Assembly (NCBI GenBank): GCA_000433535.1
Contig: FR892671.1
Span: 68,968-115,286 of the forward strand
DNA length: 46,319 nt
Source: Dorea sp. CAG:317
GTDB taxonomy: Bacteria; Bacillota; Clostridia; Lachnospirales; Lachnospiraceae
Direction of reading: 5' to 3'
A model generated the notes under the pieces. That model ran no database searches. It was given only the letters and a program-made list of their open reading frames with translations, and was not told the origin of the DNA. The position numbers were made by a program, and so were the translations under genes. Of this stretch, positions 8,475 to 16,333 are shown one piece after another; within the stretch, counting starts at the first letter, position 1; each line of letters opens with the position of its first letter.

Positions 8475-8512
8475 CTTAATGGTATTGTATAACAATACCA
8501 TTAAGCGTGCAA
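8475..8512 (-). promoter_or_regulatory. gntR promoter with perfect palindromic operator
   Basis: The operator at 8475-8505 has perfect 14-base arms (CTTAATGGTATTGT and its complement) around a 3-base centre. On the minus strand TTGCAC (8507-8512) and TACAAT (8484-8489) are 17 bases apart, so the dyad fills the spacer and the -10. Binding there would block RNA polymerase. Confidence 0.75.
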
Positions 8513-8532
8513 TATGAATTTTTAACAAAAAA

Positions 8533-8563
8533 AGCATGCCGTTTCTAGTAAATATGCTATGCT
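8533..8563 (-). terminator. Second terminator after the hexitol operon
   Basis: AGCATAGC pairs with GCATGCT with one bulge, followed on the minus strand by a run of seven T. It acts as back-up to the hairpin at 8580-8612 and insulates gntR. Confidence 0.5.
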
Positions 8564-8579
8564 GTTTTGCAAAACGCAA

Positions 8580-8612
8580 AATGAGGACAGGTGTTCAAAA
8601 CCCATCCTCATT
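8580..8612 (-). terminator. Terminator of the DeoR-aldolase-kinase-dehydrogenase-PfkB operon
   Basis: Perfect 8-base arms AATGAGGA / TCCTCATT with further pairing inside, followed by TTTTGCGTTTTGC on the minus strand. It lies 6 bases after the PfkB gene. Confidence 0.65.
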
Positions 8613-8617
8613 AACAA

Positions 8618-9547
8618 TTACATTTTTTCAATTTTAATCTGCGGATACAGTCTCTCCATATCTTCCATCACAAAATATCCGGTCTCTTCTCTTAACGCTG
8701 CCGCCGCAGAGATTGCGCTGGCCTTCCGGAGTGTTTCTTCTATACTCAGCCCTTCTGCAAATCCGAGTGCGAATCCGGCAATCATAGAATCTCCGCATCC
8801 CACTGTATTTACCGCGTCAATTCTCGGAACAATCGCACGAAATACTCCTTCGTCACTGACTGCTAAGGAACCATCTGCTCCCAGAGAAACTGCTACAACT
8901 TCTACGCCTCTTGCGTGAATCTCTTTTGCCGCTTCAATGATCTCATCAATCTCATTACAGTCTTTACCTGTCAACATTCGAATTTCATCAATATTCGGCT
9001 TGATCATCGTCGGACACGCTTCGATTCCCATCTCAAGCAGCTTTCCGCTAGTATCCAGAATCACCTTTTTACCGGCATCTTTCACAACTTTTACAAGTTT
9101 CTGATATGCTGTTCCATCCAATCCTTTCGGAACGCTTCCGGACATTGCTACAACATCCGCTTTTTTCACCAATTCTTTGAATTTTTCCAAAAATCCCAAA
9201 AACTCTTCTTCCGAAACAGTAAATCCAGGCTCTAAAAATTCTGTCTGGACACAGTTCTTTTCATCCCAGATATTAATGCAGGAACGGCTCTCTGACTCCA
9301 AATGATAAAAAGCACTGTTCACATGATAGTCTTTGAGAGAAGCCTCGATATAGTTACCTGCATGTCCTCCCACAAATCCTGTTGCCACAACCTCTGCGCC
9401 TGCAACAGCTACCGGCTTGGACACGTTGAGCCCTTTTCCTCCGGGCACATATGCACATTCTTTTACCCGATTTACTTCTCCTACCTTAAATTCTTCCACT
9501 ACATATCTTTTATCAATCGCTGCATTCAGCGTAACTGTCAATATCAT
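8618..9547 (-). CDS. PfkB-family 1-phosphofructokinase / tagatose-6-phosphate kinase
   Basis: A 309-residue PfkB kinase of the hexose-phosphate branch (FruK, LacC, PfkB). Motifs are TLNAAIDK at the N-terminus, PGGKGLNVSK in the substrate site, and the GxGD anion hole with catalytic Asp in VNTVGCGDSMIAGFALG. It adds the second phosphate to a ketohexose phosphate, giving the 1,6-bisphosphate used by the operon's class II aldolase. Last gene of the operon, 9 bases after the dehydrogenase, with GGAGG before the ATG. Next to a GatD-like dehydrogenase, tagatose 6-phosphate is the favoured substrate, but fructose 1-phosphate cannot be excluded. Confidence 0.85.
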   Translation of the reverse strand: MILTVTLNAAIDKRYVVEEFKVGEVNRVKECAYVPGGKGLNVSKPVAVAGAEVVATGFVGGHAGNYIEASLKDYHVNSAFYHLESESRSCINIWDEKNCVQTEFLEPGFTVSEEEFLGFLEKFKELVKKADVVAMSGSVPKGLDGTAYQKLVKVVKDAGKKVILDTSGKLLEMGIEACPTMIKPNIDEIRMLTGKDCNEIDEIIEAAKEIHARGVEVVAVSLGADGSLAVSDEGVFRAIVPRIDAVNTVGCGDSMIAGFALGFAEGLSIEETLRKASAISAAAALREETGYFVMEDMERLYPQIKIEKM

Positions 9548-9556
9548 GACTTCCTC

Positions 9557-10606
9557 CTACTCTTCATTCATTAACAGTACTTTTCCCTTTACAAGCCCCG
9601 GTGTCTTAAACATCTGAAAAGCTTCCTGCGCCTGGCTCATTGGCATCTTCTTGTAAATAAATCCAGGATCAAACTTCAGCTGTCCCGTTGCAAAATAATG
9701 CGCTGTCAACTGCCATTCTTTTCCAGGAAACGGTGAGCTATAAGACATCCATGATCCGGTAAGTTTAAACTCTTTCCGGTTCATATTCTCCCACATTTTC
9801 GGTGTAAATGTAAGATCTACATGTGGTGTTCCAATGAAGCATACGTGTGCTTTATTGGCAGCCAACTCGAATGCCATATGCATAGTCGGAACCTGACCGG
9901 CTGTTTCAAACACATAGCCATAACCTTTTCCCCCTGTGATTTCCATAGCTTTTTCCATATAGCCATCTTCCATTGTATTTACAACTTCGTCTGCGCCAAG
10001 CTTCTTCGCAAGCTCAAGTCTCTCATCACTGATATCAAAGACAACTACCTTCTTCGAACCAAAGATCTTTGCCCACTGCATAGTGAACATTCCAATAGTT
10101 CCGCCGCCGAGAACTGCCACACATTCTCCGCCCTTGTAATCATTCTGAAGGACTCCGTGGAGCGCTACTGTTGAAGGCTCAAACATTGCGCCCTGCTCAT
10201 AAGAAATACTTGGATCAAATACAACTGCATTCTGTTCCGGTATTACCACATAATCGGCATTACTTCCCTGTTGTCTTGAACCGATGAAGCTATAATGTTT
10301 ACACAATGAGAAGTTTCCGTTCTGGCAGTCGTCACATTTCATACATGGAAGAAGCGGTGCTCCTGACACACGATCTCCTACTTTTACAGTTGTCACTCCT
10401 TCGCCAACTTCCACAACATCTCCTGAAAACTCATGTCCCAGAACGATCGGATAAAAATGTACTCCGTTATGCAACACTCTCGGAATATCAGATCCACAGA
10501 TTCCGGAAGCTTTCACTTTCACCTTCACGGTTCCCGGCTCTACTTTTGGCTCCTCATAATCCAAATATTGCACATCTTCATTTGCACATACAACTGCTGC
10601 TTTCAT
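9557..10606 (-). CDS. gatD: Galactitol-1-phosphate 5-dehydrogenase-like (GatD-like) zinc dehydrogenase
   Basis: A 349-residue MDR dehydrogenase. Zinc ligands are Cys37 (GICGSD) and His58-Glu59 (LGHE), with the glutamate of MFEPSTVALHG; the structural zinc loop is Cys88, 91, 94 and 102. Several stretches are close, from memory, to E. coli GatD: GSDxPRxxxNGxHxYPIxLGHEFSG, PLLPCxxCxxC, FIGSR, and GSWMxYSSPxPGxEW near the C-terminus. That makes a polyol phosphate the likely substrate, oxidised to ketose 6-phosphate with NAD. It lies between the FGGY kinase (6-base gap) and the PfkB kinase (9-base gap), consistent with polyol to polyol phosphate to ketose phosphate to bisphosphate. A free polyol substrate remains possible. 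Confidence 0.75.
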   Translation of the reverse strand: MKAAVVCANEDVQYLDYEEPKVEPGTVKVKVKASGICGSDIPRVLHNGVHFYPIVLGHEFSGDVVEVGEGVTTVKVGDRVSGAPLLPCMKCDDCQNGNFSLCKHYSFIGSRQQGSNADYVVIPEQNAVVFDPSISYEQGAMFEPSTVALHGVLQNDYKGGECVAVLGGGTIGMFTMQWAKIFGSKKVVVFDISDERLELAKKLGADEVVNTMEDGYMEKAMEITGGKGYGYVFETAGQVPTMHMAFELAANKAHVCFIGTPHVDLTFTPKMWENMNRKEFKLTGSWMSYSSPFPGKEWQLTAHYFATGQLKFDPGFIYKKMPMSQAQEAFQMFKTPGLVKGKVLLMNEE

Positions 10607-10612
10607 TTTTCC

Positions 10613-12127
10613 TTACTCCTTTCTTCCCATCACACTCTTCAGCTGTTCATACAGTTGAAGATAGGTCTCATAATTTTTATCATACACCGGTTTCATTTCC
10701 GGATTTGGCTCATGTGTTCTTTTAATCTCCACGGTACGCTCTACCGCTTCTTCGAAACTATTGTACATACCGATTCCAACTCCTGCCAGAATCACTGCAC
10801 CAAGTGTTGTCGCAGTATCAGAAGACGGTACAATGATCTTTTTGCCTGTCACGTCAGCCTTGATCTGTGTCCAAAGGAGAGAATTTGCAGAACCTCCCAT
10901 TGCACGCAGTTCACTTGCCGTTGCTCCTGCCTGCTCTGCAACATCAAGATTATGCCGAAGTGATAATGCAACACCTTCCATAGCGGCTCTGACAAAATGT
11001 CCTTTTGTCTTACTGAAATCCAATCCATAAAATACGCCTTTTGCATATGGATCCCAGATTGGTGATCTCTCACCGGACATATATGGCAGGAATACGACGC
11101 CGTCACTTCCCGGAGACACTTTCGCCGCAATCTCGTTAAATAATTCCAGCGAACTCTTTCCCAGTTCTGCTCCTTTTATTCGCTCGTAATCAGCAAACTC
11201 CTTCTCCATCCAGCGCATCACGCCTCCGCCACCGACAGTTCCTCCCTGAAGAATCCACTGTCCCGGAACCGCATGGTAACTCAAGATCAGCCTTTTATCT
11301 GCTTTGTATGTATCCATACAAATACTCATTCCGCCGGCCTGACCACCCTGCTCCTGCGTTTCTCCGGGATGAACAACTCCGGCTCCCAGGGTACCACAAG
11401 CCGCATCCAAGGCTCCTGCTGTTACCGGTGTTCCTTCCATCAATCCACATTCAGCCGCTGCTTTCGCCGTTACTTTCCCCACTACCTGATGACAAGGGAA
11501 AATGTCCGGAAGCATCCCCGGCTCAATTCCTAATTCCCGGCACATATCCATATCCCATGTGCCACGACGCATATCAAAACAGTGCAGCCCATAGCCTTGT
11601 GACAATTCCTGTGTATATTCTCCTGTCAGTTTATACGCAATAAAACTGTTGGATTGAAGTACTTTATAAGTCTTCTTATACACATCAGGTAAATATTTTT
11701 TATACCACAATATCTTCGGGGTTGTATAAGATGGTTTGAACGGATTTCCACATACGTCAAAAATCCTGTCTTCCCCTACTTCACGCCCCACTTCTTCACA
11801 GATATCCGCTGCTCGTGTATCCATCCAGATCGGCGTATTTGTTAACACCTCTCCGTTCTTATCCATCGGGATTGCTGACCAGCTCTGTCCGTCAATTCCG
11901 ATTCCTGCTATTTCCCCTGGATTTACCTTTCCTTTTTCCAGTGTTTCACGCACTGCCCGGCAAACAGCAGACCACCACTCTTCCGGATTCTGCTCTGCCC
12001 ATCCTGCCTGCGGATAATACACCGGATAATCTCCGTTTCCGCTGGCAATCACTCGTCCGTCTCCGTCAAATATTGCAATCTTGCAGGCGCTTGTTCCAAT
12101 ATCAATTCCCAGTAAATATTGCTTCAT
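10613..12127 (-). CDS. FGGY carbohydrate kinase (xylulokinase-like), probable polyol/ketose kinase
   Basis: A 504-residue FGGY kinase. The N-terminal phosphate loop is LLGIDIGTSACK, a GIDGQSWSAIPMD segment and MDTRA mark the sugar site, and AMGGSANSLLWTQIKADVTG is the C-terminal FGGY signature. Overall layout is XylB-like, but the operon has none of the usual xylose genes. Neighbours are a GatD-like polyol-phosphate dehydrogenase, a PfkB kinase and a class II aldolase. It would therefore be the first phosphorylation step, taking the place of a PTS: hexitol to hexitol phosphate, or ketohexose to ketohexose phosphate. AGGAGG precedes the ATG at 12127. Family firm; substrate inferred from context. 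Confidence 0.8.
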   Translation of the reverse strand: MKQYLLGIDIGTSACKIAIFDGDGRVIASGNGDYPVYYPQAGWAEQNPEEWWSAVCRAVRETLEKGKVNPGEIAGIGIDGQSWSAIPMDKNGEVLTNTPIWMDTRAADICEEVGREVGEDRIFDVCGNPFKPSYTTPKILWYKKYLPDVYKKTYKVLQSNSFIAYKLTGEYTQELSQGYGLHCFDMRRGTWDMDMCRELGIEPGMLPDIFPCHQVVGKVTAKAAAECGLMEGTPVTAGALDAACGTLGAGVVHPGETQEQGGQAGGMSICMDTYKADKRLILSYHAVPGQWILQGGTVGGGGVMRWMEKEFADYERIKGAELGKSSLELFNEIAAKVSPGSDGVVFLPYMSGERSPIWDPYAKGVFYGLDFSKTKGHFVRAAMEGVALSLRHNLDVAEQAGATASELRAMGGSANSLLWTQIKADVTGKKIIVPSSDTATTLGAVILAGVGIGMYNSFEEAVERTVEIKRTHEPNPEMKPVYDKNYETYLQLYEQLKSVMGRKE

Positions 12128-12147
12128 AGCGACCTCCTATGTATGAA

Positions 12148-12999
12148 TTATTCTGCTTTTCCTTCACATCCGCACATTTTCATGCGTCCTTTTACTGTTT
12201 CTTTTACAGCTTCCATAGCTACAACACCAAGCTTCTTCGGATCAAATGTCTCCGGCTTTTCTGCAAGCAATTTCTTACATGCATCTGTATATGCTACTCG
12301 AAGTTCTGTTGCAAAGTTCACCTTACACATTCCTCTTGCCACACATTCTTTTACATCTTCTTCGCTAAGGCCGGATGCTCCGTGAAGAACCAATGGCACA
12401 GAGACAAGGTTTTTCACATCAGACACACGCTCTTTATCTAAAACCGGTGTTCCTGCATAGAAGCCATGTGCTGTTCCGATTGCGATCGCAAGAGAAGTAA
12501 CCCCTGTTCTCTCTACAAACTCTTTCGCTTCCTGTGGATCTGTATTTGTATCTGCTTCTGCTTCCAGATCATCTTCTTTTCCACCCACTTTTCCAAGTTC
12601 AGCTTCTACCGGCACACCAAATGCCTTTGCCACATCTGCAACTTTCTTTGTAATTGCAATATTGCCTTCTAAATCCTCATGGGAACCGTCGATCATAACA
12701 GAAGTATATCCTGCTTTCATTGCTTGAACAGCCAGTTCAAAACTATTTCCATGATCCAGATGCAAACATACCGGAACAGATACTTTCTTTGCTTCCGCCG
12801 CAACGATAGCCGCAAAAGTTTCCATTGTTCCATATTTTACAGTTGATGGGGTTGTCTGCAGCATAACCGGTGCGTGTAATTCTTCTGCTGCTGCAAGAAC
12901 CGCTTTTACCATCTCCATGTTTTCCACGTTAAAAGCGCCTACTGCATAATTACCTTTCTGTGCGTCTGCCAACATTTTTTCTGAAGTTACTAATGCCAT
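12148..12999 (-). CDS. Class II ketose-1,6-bisphosphate aldolase (GatY/Fba type)
   Basis: A 283-residue zinc aldolase cleaving fructose or tagatose 1,6-bisphosphate to glycerone phosphate and glyceraldehyde 3-phosphate. Catalytic Asp82 and zinc ligand His83 are in CLHLDHG, His178 in IGTAHGFY and His206 in LHGASGL. Length matches the class IIB group (GatY, KbaY, B. subtilis FbaA, about 285). It is the second gene of the operon, after DeoR and before the FGGY kinase (20-base gap). The PfkB and GatD-like partners favour tagatose bisphosphate, although sequence alone does not separate the two bisphosphates here. Confidence 0.88.
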   Translation of the reverse strand: MALVTSEKMLADAQKGNYAVGAFNVENMEMVKAVLAAAEELHAPVMLQTTPSTVKYGTMETFAAIVAAEAKKVSVPVCLHLDHGNSFELAVQAMKAGYTSVMIDGSHEDLEGNIAITKKVADVAKAFGVPVEAELGKVGGKEDDLEAEADTNTDPQEAKEFVERTGVTSLAIAIGTAHGFYAGTPVLDKERVSDVKNLVSVPLVLHGASGLSEEDVKECVARGMCKVNFATELRVAYTDACKKLLAEKPETFDPKKLGVVAMEAVKETVKGRMKMCGCEGKAE

Positions 13000-13034
13000 A
13001 TTTTTTTCCTCCTATTTATCTTATATTTAATATG

Positions 13035-13808
13035 TTACATTTTTTCCGGATAAACACAATCAATCCGCAAACGTTCAAATTCCTTCAGCCAATCTCTGGA
13101 CGGCTCCTTGTCTGTCACTGCCTTTGTCAGTTCCGTCCACTCTGCTACTTTTGCAAATGCCATTTTGTCAAATTTGGAATGGTCTGCTACCAATATACGC
13201 TCCTTTGCCGCATTCAACATTAACCGTTTACTGCATGCATCCTGTTCATCTGAATCCATCATTCCGATACCCAGATTCATTGCTTTGCAGGAAATGATCG
13301 CTTTGTCCACATGGTAAGAGCTAATCATCCGATTCGTATTCGGCCCCACAAGCGCAAATGATTTTTCTCTCGACACCCCACCGGTCGAAATTACATTCCA
13401 CTCCGGCACATCAAATAGCTCAAGAATTATTTCCACTGAATTCGTAATGATCGTAAGCCCTTCTTTTTTCCCTTTTAGCTCTCTTGCCACATACGCAGCT
13501 GTAGAACTCGCATCCAGCATAATTGCTTCTCCATCTCGGACCATATCTGCAATCATAGACGCGATCCTCTGTTTTTCCACAATCATCTGATTCTTACGAA
13601 TGTTAAACGGAAGATCAAAAATACTATGTTCGTTTAAAACTGCTCCCCCATAGCTTTTGATCACCAATCCATCATTCTCCAGTTTCTCCAAATCCCGACG
13701 AATGGTTTCTTCCGACACCTGATATAAACGGCTCAACTCGCTGACCACTACCCGCTTATCCTTTTGAAGCTTCTCCAATATGCGATTTCGCCTCTCAATC
13801 GCAAGCAT
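13035..13808 (-). CDS. DeoR-family transcriptional regulator
   Basis: A 257-residue repressor: DeoR helix-turn-helix at about 18-55 (VVSELSRLYQVSEETIRRDLEKLENDGL, then the family's IKSYGGAVL), followed by the phospho-sugar-sensing DeoR C-terminal domain with ISTGGVS and ILVADHSKFDK. DeoR proteins generally sense phosphorylated sugar intermediates, fitting its place as first gene of the aldolase-kinase-dehydrogenase-PfkB operon (35 bases before the aldolase). AAGGAGG lies 7 bases before the ATG. The inverted TGTTG/CAACA repeats around its promoter are the likely operators, so autoregulation is expected. Confidence 0.88.
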   Translation of the reverse strand: MLAIERRNRILEKLQKDKRVVVSELSRLYQVSEETIRRDLEKLENDGLVIKSYGGAVLNEHSIFDLPFNIRKNQMIVEKQRIASMIADMVRDGEAIMLDASSTAAYVARELKGKKEGLTIITNSVEIILELFDVPEWNVISTGGVSREKSFALVGPNTNRMISSYHVDKAIISCKAMNLGIGMMDSDEQDACSKRLMLNAAKERILVADHSKFDKMAFAKVAEWTELTKAVTDKEPSRDWLKEFERLRIDCVYPEKM

Positions 13809-13842
13809 TCAGGCACCTCCTTTTCCTGACTGTCCACATAGG

Positions 13843-13925
13843 TTTCAACAATATTCCACACAAAGAATGTTGTTTCTATTGAAATACTACCACTTATTCA
13901 ACGATAAATCAACATTTAATTGTTG
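13843..13925 (-). promoter_or_regulatory. Promoter and TGTTG/CAACA operators of the DeoR operon
   Basis: On the minus strand TTGATT (13907-13912) and TAGTAT (13884-13889) are separated by 17 bases. Two dyads flank the -10: CAACATTTAATTGTTG (13910-13925) overlaps the -35, and a second lies downstream with CAACA at 13846-13850 and GAATGTTG at 13865-13872. Both use the same CAACA/TGTTG half-site, as expected for a DeoR repressor making a loop or side-by-side contacts. Confidence 0.6.
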
Positions 13926-13960
13926 TTTTTGTGTGGTTTTTTGATTTTTATAAAAAAAAT

Positions 13961-13986
13961 GGACGGAGCTTTTTTAAACTCCGTCC
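13961..13986 (-). terminator. Terminator after rhaB
   Basis: GGACGGAG / CTCCGTCC arms with an A/T-rich loop, followed on the minus strand by ATTTTTTTTAT. It lies about 14 bases after the rhamnulokinase stop. Confidence 0.75.
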
Positions 13987-13999
13987 CAAATTTTGCATT

Positions 14000-15397
14000 T
14001 TATTCGTACATCCTTATACCAAAAGATTTCCGTATACAGGCTCTTGCTGTATCCAGGTCTTCAAACATACCGTCCCGAAGCATCTGAACTGCAATATTTC
14101 CGATAGAAGTAGCTTCGCCCGGTCCTGCGGATACTTTTCTTCCTGTAAATTTTGCGGTTAATTTATTCAGGTAATCCGCATTCGATCCGCCGCCCACTAC
14201 ATAGACCGTATCATAATATTTTCCGGTCAGTTCTTCTAAATGCGTCAGTGTGTCTGCGTAACATCTGGCAAGGCTATTATAGATAACAGCTGCAATCTCA
14301 CCAACACTTTCAGGCACCTGCTGATTCGTCCGTTTACAGAAATCCTGCACGGCATGTATCATACTTTTCGGCGCCATAAATGATGCATCATTACAATCTA
14401 CTATAGAAGCGATCTGTTCTTGTTCTGCCCGTTCACAGATTTGCGCAAAGCTCAACTCTTCTTTGAACTCTTTTTTCACCGACTGTATCATCCATAAGCC
14501 CATGATATTTCTCAGGTAACGGTATCTGTGCTCATATCCGCCTTCATTTGTAAAGTCTGCTCTCATACTTTCCAGTGAACAATCCGGCTCTTTTCGTTCA
14601 ACGCCCATTAAAGACCATGTGCCGGAACTTATATAAACCACATCGTCTCCTTCAGCCGGAACTGCAAGCACTGCTGATCCTGTATCGTGAGATGCCGGAA
14701 GTACAACCGCACAATCATATCCGACCTCTTCCTGTACTTCCTTTCTCAAATGCCCTTCTAATGTTCCCGGCATCTCTACAGACCGGAAGATCTTCTTTGG
14801 AAATCCTAATTTTTCGATCAACTCCCAGTCCCAGTCTCCTGTTTTGGCATCAAGCATCTGACTTGTAGACGCAATCGTATATTCCATTTTTTTCTCACCG
14901 CTCAGTAAAAAGTGGAAGTAATCCGGCAGCATAAGCATGTTTTCTGCTTTTTCCAACTGTTCCGGATGCTTTTCTTTGATCGCCTGCAGCTGGTAGATTG
15001 TATTATAGGACTGTTTCTGGATTCCTGTACGACGATATAGTTCTTCCTGCGTAATCACAGCTTCTACTTTGTGCTCCATCCCTTCCGTCCGCCGATCCCG
15101 ATATCCCACAGTATCTCCGATCACCTGATCTTTTTCATCCAATAATACAAAATCAACTCCCCACGTATCTACAGATACGGACACCGGAATCTTTCCAATC
15201 TCTCTGCACTTTTTCATTCCTGCCTTAATCTCAGAAAACAAATGCTCTATATCCCAACAAAGAGCTCCGTTTTTCTCTTCCATTCCATTTTGAAATCGGT
15301 GAACCTCCTGCAAAATCATCTGTCCGTCCCGGAGTTCTGCCAGAATATGGCGCCCACTGGACGCTCCTATATCCACAGCAAGATAATATTTCCCCAT
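14000..15397 (-). CDS. rhaB: Rhamnulokinase
   Basis: A 465-residue FGGY kinase that phosphorylates L-rhamnulose at O1. Characteristic RhaB stretches are VDIGASSGRH at the N-terminus, DTWGVDFVLLD, GYRDRRT, NTIYQLQA, LLMPDYFHF, PASHDTGSAV, SSGTWSLMGVE, NEGG, RNIMGLWMIQ and VVGGGSNADYLNKL, in the same order as in E. coli RhaB and at similar length. The start at 15397 has AGGAGG 7 bases upstream; an in-frame ATG 9 codons earlier lacks one. It follows the class II aldolase by 41 bases on the same strand. No rhamnose isomerase is in the window, so the ketose must come from elsewhere, or the substrate is a related ketose. Confidence 0.88.
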   Translation of the reverse strand: MGKYYLAVDIGASSGRHILAELRDGQMILQEVHRFQNGMEEKNGALCWDIEHLFSEIKAGMKKCREIGKIPVSVSVDTWGVDFVLLDEKDQVIGDTVGYRDRRTEGMEHKVEAVITQEELYRRTGIQKQSYNTIYQLQAIKEKHPEQLEKAENMLMLPDYFHFLLSGEKKMEYTIASTSQMLDAKTGDWDWELIEKLGFPKKIFRSVEMPGTLEGHLRKEVQEEVGYDCAVVLPASHDTGSAVLAVPAEGDDVVYISSGTWSLMGVERKEPDCSLESMRADFTNEGGYEHRYRYLRNIMGLWMIQSVKKEFKEELSFAQICERAEQEQIASIVDCNDASFMAPKSMIHAVQDFCKRTNQQVPESVGEIAAVIYNSLARCYADTLTHLEELTGKYYDTVYVVGGGSNADYLNKLTAKFTGRKVSAGPGEATSIGNIAVQMLRDGMFEDLDTARACIRKSFGIRMYE

Positions 15398-15438
15398 GTT
15401 TGTTCCTCCTTTTTCCCGACTCACCTGTAGATCAAATG

Positions 15439-16110
15439 CTATTTCACAGCCGGGTGTCTTCCTGGAAGATTCATACTTCTGCGAATTTCATTCAGTTCTT
15501 CCACTTTATTTGGCGGAATGATCTTCGGACCTCCGAGCATTCTTGCCTGATACATTAAACGTGCATAAAACTCGACAGATTCCATGCGATGATATGCATT
15601 CAGTAAGGTATCGGAATATGTAAGAGCACCATGATTTTCTAAAAGCACTGCATCGTAATCCTGTAAAAATTCCTGAATAGAATCCGGGATTTCCATCGTA
15701 GATGGTGTCCCGTATTTTGCAAGCGGCACGCCTCCAAGGAAGATTACTGCTTCCGGCATGATCGGGTCCATCAATGCTTCTCCTGCAATTGCGAAAGTAG
15801 TTGCATACATCGGATGCGCATGTACAACAGCATTTACATCCGGACGCTCCTGATAAATCCGCATATGCATCTTCACCTCAGAGGATGGGCGAAATCCCTC
15901 GTTAGCTTCAAGAACTTCTCCTTTCGCGTTCACTTTACAGATGTATTCCGGCGTCATAAATCCTTTGCTTACTCCGGTAGGAGTACACAAATACTCATCC
16001 TCACTCAATTTCACCGAAAAATTCCCATCATTTGCTGCGACCATGCCTCTGTTATAGACACGTCTTCCGATCTCACACATCTCCTGTTTGATTTCCAACT
16101 CGCTCTTCAT
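15439..16110 (-). CDS. Class II aldolase/adducin family, L-fuculose/L-rhamnulose-phosphate aldolase-like
   Basis: A 223-residue zinc aldolase of the AraD/FucA family, cleaving a ketose 1-phosphate to glycerone phosphate and lactaldehyde (or glycolaldehyde). Zinc ligands are His97 and His99 (VVHAHP) and His160 (LLENHGAL), and the catalytic acid is Glu78 (PSSEVKMH). Length is close to FucA (215) and shorter than RhaD (about 275). It is transcribed just ahead of rhaB from a promoter at 16200-16228, so it probably serves as the rhamnulose-1-phosphate or fuculose-1-phosphate aldolase of this short pathway. An epimerase role (AraD) is less likely because no araA or araB is nearby. AGGAGG precedes the ATG. 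Confidence 0.8.
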   Translation of the reverse strand: MKSELEIKQEMCEIGRRVYNRGMVAANDGNFSVKLSEDEYLCTPTGVSKGFMTPEYICKVNAKGEVLEANEGFRPSSEVKMHMRIYQERPDVNAVVHAHPMYATTFAIAGEALMDPIMPEAVIFLGGVPLAKYGTPSTMEIPDSIQEFLQDYDAVLLENHGALTYSDTLLNAYHRMESVEFYARLMYQARMLGGPKIIPPNKVEELNEIRRSMNLPGRHPAVK

Positions 16111-16132
16111 AATGATCCTCCTTTGATTTTTG

Positions 16133-16165
16133 TTTTGTTGCTTTTTGGGTTTTGTTGATTTTTAG
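16133..16165. repeat. Tandem T-rich direct repeats upstream of the aldolase
   Basis: TTTTGTTGCTTTTTGG (16133-16148) and TTTTGTTGATTTTTAG (16150-16165) are 17 bases apart. A related copy, TTTTCGTTGTTTTTAC, ends at 16260 and overlaps the -35 of the divergent MFS promoter. They look like regulator half-sites shared by the two divergent transcripts; the regulator is unknown. Confidence 0.45.
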
Positions 16166-16199
16166 CTCTTTTTAATATTGTTTTTTGTTTGTTTTCTTC

Positions 16200-16228
16200 A
16201 TTTTATCACATAACCCAACATAATTCAA
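16200..16228 (-). promoter_or_regulatory. Promoter of the aldolase-rhaB operon
   Basis: On the minus strand TTGAAT (16223-16228), 17 bases, TAAAAT (16200-16205). The 5' leader of about 90 bases contains the T-rich direct repeats. Confidence 0.7.
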
Positions 16229-16250
16229 ATTATTTATATCTTGTTTTTCG

Positions 16251-16279
16251 TTGTTTTTACTCCTAAAATCTGATATGAT
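16251..16279 (+). promoter_or_regulatory. Promoter of the MFS transporter
   Basis: TTGTTT (16251-16256), 17 bases, TATGAT (16274-16279). The -35 is inside a copy of the T-rich repeat found before the divergent aldolase gene. Confidence 0.65.
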
Positions 16280-16333
16280 AACATTAATAGAGTTATCTCA
16301 AGATTTTCTTTATTTCACCACGGAGGTATTATA

